Below are positions 36,442 through 44,760 of a stretch of 64,000 bases of DNA, one piece after another; positions within the stretch are counted from its first letter, which is position 1; the number at the start of each line of letters is the position of its first letter. Origin of the DNA: Lentisphaera marina (GTDB taxonomy: Bacteria > Verrucomicrobiota > Lentisphaeria > Lentisphaerales > Lentisphaeraceae); NCBI RefSeq assembly GCF_028745505.1, contig NZ_JAQZZL010000002.1, positions 1,860,001 to 1,924,000 on the forward strand, in the 5' to 3' direction. A program made the translations under genes and the position numbers. The notes below the pieces were generated by a model. It was given only the letters and a program-made list of their open reading frames with translations. It did no database searches and was not told where the DNA came from.

Positions 36442-37281
36442 TTAACTTTGCAGTGAAGCTAAAATATCTGAATCTAAATGAGCGTATAATTTCCTTAAAG
36501 CCTGATACTGAATCTGGCGAACGCGTTCACGTGTTCTGCCCACCATATCACTCAGTTCCTCTAAGGTTTTTTGCTGATAACCATCTAAGCCGTAACGCAT
36601 CTTGATAATCATTTGCTCGCGTTCAGTTAATTTTGAATCAATCACCTCTAACAAAACTATTTTCACATCACTTTCGTTCATGTTATCGCCAGGTAGCTTG
36701 AGAAGAGTATCTGGAATCACATCTTCCAACACGCCCTCTTCCCCGGTTTTCAAAGTGGTATTAAGTGAAACAGCTGGTGCCGTAGAAGCTACTGTCATGC
36801 CGCGAACTGAGCGCACTGAGAATCCTGTCGCCTCTGCGACTTCTTCCATCGAAGGAACTCGACCTAATTTTTCAGCCAATAACATGGCTTCGTGATGAAT
36901 TTTACGGATTTTAACTGCAGATTGAACTGGAATACGAATGACTCTACCTTGTTCCGCAACAGCACGACGAATTGCCTGCTTAATCCACCACGCCCCGTAT
37001 GATGAAAATTTAGCACCATGACCAGGTCTAAATTTTTCAACTGCCTTCATTAGACCTATGTTACCCTCAGAAATGAGGTCGGCTAAGGGCACACCTAAAG
37101 ATTTATAATCATGTGCGATTTTTACAACTAACTTCAGATTTGCGATAATTAATTTTTCACGCGCATCTTCAGAACCTGCTTCAATTAACTTCGCTAGCTC
37201 TATCTCATCTTCAACAGAAACTAATGGCAAAGTCGCAATGCTTTGCATGTAACTTTTAATACTCTCTTGATAGAGCCTCAT
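36442..37281 (-). CDS. RNA polymerase sigma-70 family factor (group 2/3 like)
   Basis: 279 residues. Region 1.2 (MRLYQESIKSYMQSIATLPLVS), region 2 (LVVKIAHDY, LISEGNIGLMKAVEKF, FSSYGAWWIKQAIRRA), region 3 and region 4.2 with the helix-turn-helix (TLEELSDMVGRTRERVRQIQ) are intact. There is no region 1.1, so this is probably an alternative RpoD/RpoS-type factor rather than the main one. Region 4 lacks the usual QTLEEVG..F wording but keeps RERVRQIQ. TAGGAGGT, a near-perfect Shine-Dalgarno, precedes the ATG. The gene is monocistronic. Confidence 0.9.
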   Translation of the reverse strand: MRLYQESIKSYMQSIATLPLVSVEDEIELAKLIEAGSEDAREKLIIANLKLVVKIAHDYKSLGVPLADLISEGNIGLMKAVEKFRPGHGAKFSSYGAWWIKQAIRRAVAEQGRVIRIPVQSAVKIRKIHHEAMLLAEKLGRVPSMEEVAEATGFSVRSVRGMTVASTAPAVSLNTTLKTGEEGVLEDVIPDTLLKLPGDNMNESDVKIVLLEVIDSKLTEREQMIIKMRYGLDGYQQKTLEELSDMVGRTRERVRQIQYQALRKLYAHLDSDILASLQS

Positions 37282-37479
37282 GGGACCTCCTAATCTATCG
37301 ACACAACGTTTACAACTTTCAACACACTAAATGACCTTAAGTGCTACTACTATCATAAATCATTTCTAAGGAGGAAAAAGGTCTCAAATTAAGAAAGTAA
37401 AACAATTTAGCCGTTTCTTAACTGTAAATTAATTTTAAAAAGCCTATTTGAATCACCATTAAGTCTTTATTAAACTTAT

Positions 37480-38073
37480 TTAGCTCAAACTTCTTTGGCG
37501 AACGACTTCGTATAAGCACACACCCGTAGCTACAGATACGTTCAAACAAGGGACCACGCCTTGCATAGGAATTGTCAAAAGAAAATCACATTTTTCTTCT
37601 GTTAAACGTCGCATCCCTTTACCTTCTGAGCCCATTACTAAAGCAAAAGGTCCCTTTAAGTCAGAACTGTATAAATCTTGCACGGCTTTATCCGAAGTCC
37701 CAGCAATCCATATACCTAATTTCTTAAGTTTCTCCATTGTTCGAGCAATATTCACGACACGAAAGATCGCAGTGTTCGATGCTCCACCACAACTTATAGA
37801 CATAACTGTTTCGGTAATTGGCGCTGCATTATCTTTAGGTATGATCACAGCATCTACCCCTGCTCCATTAGCCGTACGAATACATGCCCCTAAATTATGT
37901 GGGTCTTGTACACCATCTAAAATTAAAACGAAGGGTGTTTTTTTGTCTTCTAAAAAACCCTCTAATTCATTCTCATTCATCAACAAGGGGCGACCGCCCT
38001 TAGCATGACGATTAGCACGACTTTCATTCTCATCGGCCCCAAAGCGGGATCCACGTTTCTGGAAACGACTCAT
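37480..38073 (-). CDS. RlmB-like 2'-O-ribose RNA methyltransferase lacking the N-terminal domain
   Basis: 197 residues from the ATG at 38073, chosen because GGAG lies 8 bp before it; an upstream in-frame start at 38112 lacks this. The SPOUT domain is complete: LDGVQDPHNLGACIRTA, VMGSEGKGMR and IPMQGVVPCLNVSVATGVCLYE. RlmB usually has ~245 residues with an L30e-like substrate-binding domain in front; here that part is replaced by ~45 basic, Gly/Arg-rich residues. It probably methylates rRNA (Gm2251) or a tRNA; the missing domain makes the target uncertain. Confidence 0.85.
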   Translation of the reverse strand: MSRFQKRGSRFGADENESRANRHAKGGRPLLMNENELEGFLEDKKTPFVLILDGVQDPHNLGACIRTANGAGVDAVIIPKDNAAPITETVMSISCGGASNTAIFRVVNIARTMEKLKKLGIWIAGTSDKAVQDLYSSDLKGPFALVMGSEGKGMRRLTEEKCDFLLTIPMQGVVPCLNVSVATGVCLYEVVRQRSLS

Positions 38074-38192
38074 GATGTTTACTCCAAAATTTATTTGCTT
38101 CATATATTCCACTTATAAAAGAAATATCCAAACAGATTGAATATTCTCTCAAGAAAAACTAGCTTATAAAATAATTAGCTTAGGTAAATCAT

Positions 38193-38966
38193 ATGTGTCA
38201 ATTACTTGCAATGAACTGCAACACCCCAACCGATATCTGCTTTTCCTTTGAAGGTTTTGCCCAACGAGGCGGTTTAACTGATGAGCACAATGATGGCTGG
38301 GGGATTTCTTTTTTTGAAGAATCGGCCTGTCGTAGTTTTCACGACACACTACCTGCTGCCAAGTCCCCCATTGCTAAACTCGTCAAAGACTATCCCATCA
38401 AAGCCTTCAATGTCATTGCCCACATCCGCATGGCCACGATTGGTGCTGTAGAACTCAAAAACACACAACCCTATATTCGTGAACTTTGGGGGCAGCAGTG
38501 GGTTTATGCACACAATGGTGATTTATGGGACTACAAATTCACCCATAGTTCTCCTGCGCAACCCATTGGTACATCTGATTCAGAAGCTGCTTTTTGTGAC
38601 TTACTTAATGAACTCAGAAAACTCAACCCCGTCGAAGAGCCTGAACTTAAACAGATCTACAACTGTATTAAAGCTTTTTCCGAAAACACCGCAAAATTTG
38701 GCACCTTTAATTTACTGCTTTCAAATGGTAAATACATTTTTGCTCACTGCACAACCGATTTATGTTACATCATTAGGAAAGCTCCCTTTAGCGAAGCTCA
38801 CTTATCTGACAAAGATATCAGCATCAATTTTTCCGAACATACCACCCAAAAAGATCGCGTTGCTATCATTGCCACGAAACCTCTCACTGATAATGAACAA
38901 TGGACCGTTTTTGAGAAAGGGCAGTTATTAGTTTTTGAAAATGGAGAACTTTTAGATCTTGACTAA
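38193..38966 (+). CDS. Class II glutamine amidotransferase (YafJ-like)
   Basis: 257 residues beginning MCQLLAMNCN, so that Cys2 becomes the N-terminal nucleophile after Met removal. The GGLTDEHNDGWGISFF, IAHIRMATIGAV and FAHNGDLWD motifs are standard for the YafJ/EgtC-like family. No second synthase domain is attached, so the ammonia acceptor is unknown. It overlaps the pseudouridine synthase gene by 8 bp and is divergent from the RlmB-like gene. Confidence 0.9.
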   Translation: MCQLLAMNCNTPTDICFSFEGFAQRGGLTDEHNDGWGISFFEESACRSFHDTLPAAKSPIAKLVKDYPIKAFNVIAHIRMATIGAVELKNTQPYIRELWGQQWVYAHNGDLWDYKFTHSSPAQPIGTSDSEAAFCDLLNELRKLNPVEEPELKQIYNCIKAFSENTAKFGTFNLLLSNGKYIFAHCTTDLCYIIRKAPFSEAHLSDKDISINFSEHTTQKDRVAIIATKPLTDNEQWTVFEKGQLLVFENGELLDLD

Positions 38967-39831
38967 ATTAATCCCTTCAAAAGTTTGGCTGCCAAAGAAC
39001 ACACGCCATCCAAATTTTCTAGAATTTTTCTGTACAAATTTCCCACAAATCCCTAGAGAGACTTGGCGAGAGCGCTTTGCGAATGAAAAGATCACCAATC
39101 TTGCAAAAAAACCTATACGAGCGATGGATCAATACGAAGGTGAGCAACACCTCATTTATTATCGAGAAGTAGCAAATGAAGCTCCCATCCCCTTTCAAGA
39201 AACTATTCTCTTTGAAGATGAGAATTTAATCTTGGTAGACAAGCCTCATTTCCTGCCAATTCATCCTGCCGGTCCCTACGTAAAAGAAACCTTAGTCTAT
39301 CGTTTGCGAGAATCGCAAAACAATCCACATATTGCTCCTCTACACCGCATTGATCGTCTAACTGCTGGCCTAGTTTTACTCAGCAAGAAACCCACTGTTC
39401 GCAAAGATTATCAACTATTATTTGAGAATCGTTTGGTGGATAAAACTTACTTAGCCATTTCAAAAGGCGACCAGCCATCACAAAAGAACTGGCATTTACA
39501 AAACCGCATTGAACCCGGTGATCCATGGTTTTTAAGTGCGATCAAACAGGGAACTCCAAATAGCGAATCATTTATTGAACTCATCGAAAAGCAAGATGGC
39601 TTTTTGAAGTTTAAGCTCAAACCGATCTCAGGGAAAAAGCATCAACTACGTGTTCATCTCGCATCTCTTGGTTTCCCCATACTCAACGACCCTTTATACC
39701 CCTCTTTTTTCGAAAAACTGCCAGACAACTACGACCAAGCACTCCAACTTCTAGCTCAATCGATCTCTTTCATTGATCCTTTTAGCAAGCAAAAAATGAC
39801 TTTTAAATCTCAACTAAAACTACTTTTTTAA
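38959..39831 (+). CDS. RluA-family pseudouridine synthase
   Basis: 290 residues. The catalytic motif PLHRIDRLTAGLVLLSK (Asp in HRIDR) and the closing GKKHQLRVHLASLGFPILNDPLYP (key residues K-x-H-Q-L-R-V-H, D-P-L-Y) are present. The start appears to be a TTG inside the end of the upstream gene, with GGAG 12 bp before it. It modifies a uridine in tRNA or rRNA; the target cannot be told. Co-transcribed with the amidotransferase by position. Confidence 0.9.
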   Translation: MTKLIPSKVWLPKNTRHPNFLEFFCTNFPQIPRETWRERFANEKITNLAKKPIRAMDQYEGEQHLIYYREVANEAPIPFQETILFEDENLILVDKPHFLPIHPAGPYVKETLVYRLRESQNNPHIAPLHRIDRLTAGLVLLSKKPTVRKDYQLLFENRLVDKTYLAISKGDQPSQKNWHLQNRIEPGDPWFLSAIKQGTPNSESFIELIEKQDGFLKFKLKPISGKKHQLRVHLASLGFPILNDPLYPSFFEKLPDNYDQALQLLAQSISFIDPFSKQKMTFKSQLKLLF

Positions 39832-39897
39832 AATTGAACGAGTCTTGCATCTTCTTTAATGATGAATTAAAGGTAAAAGGATATGAGGAGTAGATCC

Positions 39898-40272
39898 ATG
39901 AAGTTAATTATTGCAGGTGGTAGACATCATCACCTAAGCCAAGAAAACTACAGACAATTACAAGAACTTAAAGACATAAGTCTCGTCATCTGTGGTGGCG
40001 CATCCGGCGTAGATTCTGATGCAAAACTATGGGCAGAAAGTCATAACATCCCTGTAAAAACATTTGAAGCTCAATGGCAAAGTTATGGGAAAATGGCTGG
40101 CCCCTTGAGAAATAAAGAAATGGCCAAAAATGCCGACGCACTCGCAATTTTTCCTGGAGGTAAAGGTACGGAATCGATGTTCAAAGAAGCACAGAAAAAA
40201 GGTCTCACTATTTATGATTTCCGCGATAACGCGCAACTCTACCTTGATTTCGAAAAGGAAAACGAATCATGA
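39898..40272 (+). CDS. SLOG-domain protein (DUF2493)
   Basis: 124 residues from the ATG at 39898, preferred to one five codons upstream because GAGGAG lies 7 bp before it. The Rossmann-like pattern KLIIAGGR, VICGGASGVDSDAKLWAESHNIPVKTF (key residues G-G-A-x-G-V-D) and AIFPGGKGTESM fit the DUF2493/YspA-like SLOG family, which binds nucleotide-derived ligands. Some SLOG proteins work in stress or phage defence, but nothing here proves that. It overlaps the next gene by 4 bp. Confidence 0.82.
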   Translation: MKLIIAGGRHHHLSQENYRQLQELKDISLVICGGASGVDSDAKLWAESHNIPVKTFEAQWQSYGKMAGPLRNKEMAKNADALAIFPGGKGTESMFKEAQKKGLTIYDFRDNAQLYLDFEKENES

Positions 40273-40739
40273 ACTTCAACATCCCCACGGCCCTCAAGTC
40301 TCTCGCATCTGCAGGCTCCGCAATTAGCGAAATCAGCAAATGGTTAAAGCGAAGTAAAGGTGACTCACGCAGCCTCCTAAGTGAACTAAAAGACAATTTG
40401 ACTTATTTTGACCTCGTTATCAACGATAACATCCCCATAAATGATATCCTCGATAAAATCTCCTGTGAAGAATTCCTTCGTTTATCAAAGGAAGGATATA
40501 ATTTCAATAGCTTAAAAGATTGTAAAATACCCAACTACCCCTCCCTGCAGAAAACAGCACTTGCATCATGGGCGGGAAAAGACACAGAAGATTTAGTCGA
40601 AAGTATTTACGATCGCATTAAAGACCTTAAAATTCGCTACCCACTCGTGGCTGACAAAGAAAATTATCGTTGGAACATACGAGTCAACAACATCCGTAAA
40701 CGGATCTGGCTCTTACTACGCCATACAAGAGAAAAGTAA
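40269..40739 (+). CDS. Uncharacterised protein coupled to the SLOG gene
   Basis: 156 residues, start overlapping the SLOG stop (ATGA). Predicted mostly helical and basic; it begins NFNIPTALKSLASAGSAISE, suggestive of an amphipathic N-terminal helix. No family recognised. The coupling suggests that it acts with the SLOG protein, for example as effector or partner, but that is inference only. Confidence 0.7.
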   Translation: MNFNIPTALKSLASAGSAISEISKWLKRSKGDSRSLLSELKDNLTYFDLVINDNIPINDILDKISCEEFLRLSKEGYNFNSLKDCKIPNYPSLQKTALASWAGKDTEDLVESIYDRIKDLKIRYPLVADKENYRWNIRVNNIRKRIWLLLRHTREK

Positions 40740-40780
40740 TTTATCTAAATTTGGGTTTTCCTCTAACAGATGGGAGGACT

Positions 40781-41842
40781 TTACTTAACAATCAAAAGAA
40801 TTAGCAAGAGAAAGATCAAAATCACAAGTGGAATAACGACCATCTTGATTAACTTTCCTTGCTTATTACCATCACTAATCTGCTTGCGTTTTTCCGCTAC
40901 TCGTAAACACTTCAAAAGTTTAGTTTCTAAATCGTCATAGGATTTTGGGCGTTTATCACGCTTAGAGGCGATCATTTCTAAAATCAATTTATCTATACTC
41001 TTACTCAAATAGGGACGCTGCTCTTTAGGAGAAACTACTTGGTCAGCAAATTTGTGCTCCATAATTTCCATGATATTGCTACCCTCAAAAGGCACATTAC
41101 CCACTAACATATTGTAAAGTGTGCATCCCAATGAGTATAAATCTGTCCTAAAATCCAAGTCACTCTGTGCCTGCGCCTGTTCAGTACTCATAAAGTATGG
41201 CGTTCCCACCAAATGGCTCGTCTGAGTAATGTGGGCATCCTGATGGGTATTCTTTGCAATACCCATATCCATTATTTTAACATCATGATTTTGGTCAATC
41301 ATAATATTGGCCGGTTTTATATCACGGTGCAAAATCCCAAATTCGTCCCAAGCATAACGAAGCCCATGGACTAACTTGAGTGTTAACTTCAGAGCATCAA
41401 CTTCTTTTAAGGACTGCGTTTCCTTCAGAACTTCCTCTAAAGTTTGCCCATTCACATAACCCATCGCCATATAATGACAATCATCTGCGCTTCCAGCATC
41501 GTATACTGGCACAATATTCGGGTGATTAAGTTGAGCTAAAATTTGCGCTTCTTGCAAAAACCTTTTTTTATCTTCCTCAATCAAATCCTCAGATGCTTTC
41601 ATCACTTTGAGCGCCACATGACGGTTCATCGCTATTTGCTTAGCTAAATAAACTTCGCCACAATTACCGGCACCAAGCCACTGCTCGATTGCGTACCCCT
41701 TGATTTGTTTGCCAAAACCAAACTGTGGTGAGGGTAAAGGAATCACTGAATCACATGCTGGACAAAGAACTTTTTTACCGAGTAAATCATCCTCGGCAGA
41801 CACTTTCCTCATACATTTAGAGCAGCGTAATTTTATGAGCAT
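40781..41842 (-). CDS. Membrane Ser/Thr protein kinase with zinc-ribbon N-terminus
   Basis: 353 residues. A zinc ribbon (C6, C9, C27, C30) is followed by a Hanks-type kinase domain: Gly loop LGAGNCGEVYL, ALKVM lysine, LHRDIKPANIMID and the metal motif DMG instead of DFG. One transmembrane helix lies at the very C-terminus (VVIPLVILIFLLLILLIV), so the kinase faces the cytoplasm with almost no external part. Such kinases are numerous in PVC bacteria. Substrate unknown. Confidence 0.92.
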   Translation of the reverse strand: MLIKLRCSKCMRKVSAEDDLLGKKVLCPACDSVIPLPSPQFGFGKQIKGYAIEQWLGAGNCGEVYLAKQIAMNRHVALKVMKASEDLIEEDKKRFLQEAQILAQLNHPNIVPVYDAGSADDCHYMAMGYVNGQTLEEVLKETQSLKEVDALKLTLKLVHGLRYAWDEFGILHRDIKPANIMIDQNHDVKIMDMGIAKNTHQDAHITQTSHLVGTPYFMSTEQAQAQSDLDFRTDLYSLGCTLYNMLVGNVPFEGSNIMEIMEHKFADQVVSPKEQRPYLSKSIDKLILEMIASKRDKRPKSYDDLETKLLKCLRVAEKRKQISDGNKQGKLIKMVVIPLVILIFLLLILLIVK

Positions 41843-41979
41843 TAATGGGCTTCCTTGATTAATTGTCCTTATCTTAGCTCATCAACAAAAAAATTGTAGC
41901 GTGATTTTTTCTCTACAAGCTTTTGTATTTGTTCTTTTCTAACATTTATTACAAACTTTCACATTAGTAGGATAGTTTT

Positions 41980-43524
41980 ATGGATTGGCTTAAGCTTCTA
42001 AACAAGCTTTCAGAATCAGCTGCATTAGACAGCTCAAACAAAGGACTCGAGAGGGAAGCTCTTCGATTCAATCAAGATCGCCGCATGGCCTTGACTCCTC
42101 ATCCCGTAGCTTATGGCTCTGCACTCTGCCACTCCTGTATTACAACAGACTTCTCCGAAGCTCTCCTTGAACTCGTAACGCCTACCTTTAATCGAAGTGA
42201 TGATTTAATCCACTTCTTGACTAACTTACATTTCTTTATCCATACACATCTTCCTGAAGGCGAAAACTTGTGGTCGTCATCCATGCCCTGTGATTTAGCT
42301 GATGATATCCCCATAGCAGAATATGGCAGTTCAGGTGCCGGCGAATTCCGCAAAGTCTACCGCCGTGGACTTTCCTACCGCTATGGAAAAAAAATGCAGA
42401 CTATTGCTGGACTGCACTACAATTTCTCTCCGAGTGATGACTTTTGGTCAGAACTAGCAAAAATTAAAGAAGCTAAGAATGATAAAGACTTCCGTTCGCA
42501 GCATTATTTTGCTCTACTCAGAAATTTCAGATCTCACAATTGGTTTGTCAATTACTTATTTGGAGCTTCTCCCGCTTTCCACGAAAGCTTTAGTGAATTG
42601 GTGGATTCCGAACTCAAGGAAAACTTGGGCAGAGAAAGCTACTGCATGCCCGAAGCTGTATCAGTGAGAATGAGTGATGCCGGCTACACCACATCTCGTC
42701 AAGGCGACCTCAATATCTCAGTCAACAACTTAGAAGAATACACCTCAGGCCTTCAAAAAGCAGTAACTGAACCTGATCAGCAATGGGCTAAACTAGCTAA
42801 AGAAGATCAGGATGGCCCCACACAATTAACATCCAATTTCCTCCAAGCAGAATTCGAATATTACAGTACGATTAGGCCAAAGCCCAATCCTAAAAACCCA
42901 CGTCGCCCCCTTGTTGCCTTGAAACAAGATGGCGTAGAATACATCGAGGTTCGCACCCTAGATATCAACCCTTTTGAGCCTCTTGGGATTTGCAAAGCCC
43001 AAATTGATTTCATGGAAGTCTTTCTCTATTATTTACTCTGTAAAGAAAGTGCTCCAGAAACTGATAAATCACGTGAATGTTCCAGAGAAAACCTCATGCG
43101 CGTCACAGTTCAAGGAAGAAAAGAAAACCTGCGTTTGCGCTGTCCGCAAAATGACGAATTTGACTTAGCTAAGGCTTGCCTACGAATTTTCTCAGAACTC
43201 AAAGAAGTTGCAAAAGTCCTCGATTCAAAAAGAGGTGACCAAGATTACCTCAAAGCTATACAAAGTATAGAAGAACGAATCAATAACCCCGACTTACTTC
43301 CATCCAACCAAGTGATGAAAGCCCTTAAGGAGCAAAGCTTTTTGGACTTCACTGAACAACTCTCTAAACAACACCAAGAAGCCTTACTCAACTTTGAGGC
43401 AGACACTGCTCTCCAAGCCTTTTTCTCTGAGGAAAGTTTAAAGTCTATTGATGCACAAAAAGAAGCCGAAGAGACAGGCCCTGATTTTAGTACTTACCTC
43501 AAAAACTTTTTGAGTATGGATTGA
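41980..43524 (+). CDS. gshA: Glutamate-cysteine ligase
   Basis: 514 residues, the size of gammaproteobacterial-type GshA (about 518). GLEREALRFNQDRRMALTPHP, TDFSEALLELVTP and YIEVRTLDINPFEPLGI (key residues E-V-R-x-x-D-x-N-P) are conserved in the family. First step of glutathione synthesis; gshB is not in the window. Followed after 1 bp by a small zinc-binding membrane protein. Confidence 0.93.
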   Translation: MDWLKLLNKLSESAALDSSNKGLEREALRFNQDRRMALTPHPVAYGSALCHSCITTDFSEALLELVTPTFNRSDDLIHFLTNLHFFIHTHLPEGENLWSSSMPCDLADDIPIAEYGSSGAGEFRKVYRRGLSYRYGKKMQTIAGLHYNFSPSDDFWSELAKIKEAKNDKDFRSQHYFALLRNFRSHNWFVNYLFGASPAFHESFSELVDSELKENLGRESYCMPEAVSVRMSDAGYTTSRQGDLNISVNNLEEYTSGLQKAVTEPDQQWAKLAKEDQDGPTQLTSNFLQAEFEYYSTIRPKPNPKNPRRPLVALKQDGVEYIEVRTLDINPFEPLGICKAQIDFMEVFLYYLLCKESAPETDKSRECSRENLMRVTVQGRKENLRLRCPQNDEFDLAKACLRIFSELKEVAKVLDSKRGDQDYLKAIQSIEERINNPDLLPSNQVMKALKEQSFLDFTEQLSKQHQEALLNFEADTALQAFFSEESLKSIDAQKEAEETGPDFSTYLKNFLSMD

Positions 43525-43525
43525 G

Positions 43526-43783
43526 ATGATCTGTAAAAAACACCCCAATACTGAGCCCTCACACCTTTGCCTTTCCTGTAAGAAAGAAATTTGTGGACTT
43601 TGCAAAAATGCTCAAGGAAAAGTCCCCAAGATATGTCCAAGCTGCCTTCGTGAAGAAGGCGCTGACTCAGAGAAATTAAGTGCAAAAGTCAAAGCCAAAC
43701 TTTGTATCAGTTTGGCTTTAGTCCTAAGCATTTTAATAATGGCTTATTATTACGTTGATATGTCCATGAATTCTCAGTTCTGA
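43526..43783 (+). CDS. B-box zinc-finger-like small membrane protein
   Basis: 85 residues. The N-terminal C-x2-H...C-x2-C-x4-C-x2-C...C-x2-C pattern (CKKHPNTEPSHLCLSCKKEICGLC, i.e. Cys3/His6 followed by two CxxC pairs) is that of a B-box-type zinc finger, and a transmembrane helix spans about residues 58-76. Function unknown. It follows gshA with a 1-bp gap and overlaps the convergent xth gene by 10 bp. Confidence 0.75.
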   Translation: MICKKHPNTEPSHLCLSCKKEICGLCKNAQGKVPKICPSCLREEGADSEKLSAKVKAKLCISLALVLSILIMAYYYVDMSMNSQF

Positions 43784-44550
43784 GTACTCTCCAACTCTAA
43801 ACTCACTGGACAATGATCTGAACCGAGAACTTCCTGCATAATACCGGCATTAATAACTCGATCTCGCGCATCTTCACTCACACAGAAGTAATCAATGCGC
43901 CAACCCACATTTCTACTTCTAGCACCACCACGATATGACCACCAAGTATATTCATCTGGATTTTGATTGAACATTCGGAACGTATCTAAATAGCCTGCGG
44001 CAATAAACTTATCCATCCAATCGCGCTCTTGTATTGAATAACCAGGGTTCTTCACATTGGCTTTGGGATTTTTAAGATCAATTGCTTTGTGAGCTACATT
44101 AAAGTCACCACACAACACACAAGCTTTATCACTGTATTTTTCTTTTAAAATTTCAATCAAAGCATCACCAAAAGCCAAACGATAATCAATGCGCTTCAAC
44201 TCAGCTTGTGCATTGGGAAAATAAATTCCAAATAGATAAAAATCGCTATACTCAGCAATGATAACGCGACCTTCGCGATCAAACTCTTCTATTCCCAAGC
44301 CTTCGATGACGCGAATGGGTTCAATCCGACTATAAATTGCCACGCTTGAGTAGCCCTTTTTCTCACCGGAATGCCAGTAAGATTTATAATCACCAATATT
44401 GATCAATTCATCACTCAACTGCTCTTTGTGAGCTTTAGTTTCCTGTAGACAAATCACATCAGCATCCCAAGTCTGCATCAAGTCAACAAAACCTTTTTTT
44501 TCTACTGCACGAATCCCATTCACATTCCACGAAATTAATTTAACACTCAT
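43774..44550 (-). CDS. xth: Exodeoxyribonuclease III
   Basis: 258 residues. SWNVNGIRA, CLQETKA, GDFNVAHKAIDLKNPKAN and the C-terminal GSDHCPVSLEL motif are all present, covering the metal and catalytic residues of the ExoIII/AP-endonuclease fold. It repairs abasic sites in DNA. Monocistronic; divergent from the large helical-repeat protein gene. Confidence 0.95.
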   Translation of the reverse strand: MSVKLISWNVNGIRAVEKKGFVDLMQTWDADVICLQETKAHKEQLSDELINIGDYKSYWHSGEKKGYSSVAIYSRIEPIRVIEGLGIEEFDREGRVIIAEYSDFYLFGIYFPNAQAELKRIDYRLAFGDALIEILKEKYSDKACVLCGDFNVAHKAIDLKNPKANVKNPGYSIQERDWMDKFIAAGYLDTFRMFNQNPDEYTWWSYRGGARSRNVGWRIDYFCVSEDARDRVINAGIMQEVLGSDHCPVSLELESTQN

Positions 44551-44653
44551 TTTGAGGTCCCTTGCTTCTTAATTTTAATTCCTTGAAAATAGGAGCTTTG
44601 ATCAATTCTGCTTCTCTAGACCTCGAAAAAAAGACTTTTTTTAAGGCTTTTCA

Positions 44654-44673
44654 CATTTCGACACCACGAAATG
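44654..44673. promoter_or_regulatory. Inverted repeat in the xth/44761 divergent gap
   Basis: CATTTCG-ACACCA-CGAAATG, a perfect 7-bp inverted repeat about 90-100 bp from both divergent start codons. Candidate operator or hairpin; no known regulator consensus recognised. Confidence 0.3.
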
Positions 44674-44760
44674 CTTTAAAGTTTAAACTATCTGACTCTA
44701 TTAAATGAATCTGGATATAACAATTTTAGCATTATCGAGTATGAGAATAGGAGCTCAACA

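Noticed and set aside
37370..37400. AAGGAGGAAAAAGG on the + strand, a near-perfect Shine-Dalgarno.
   Set aside because: No start codon or ORF follows at a usable distance.
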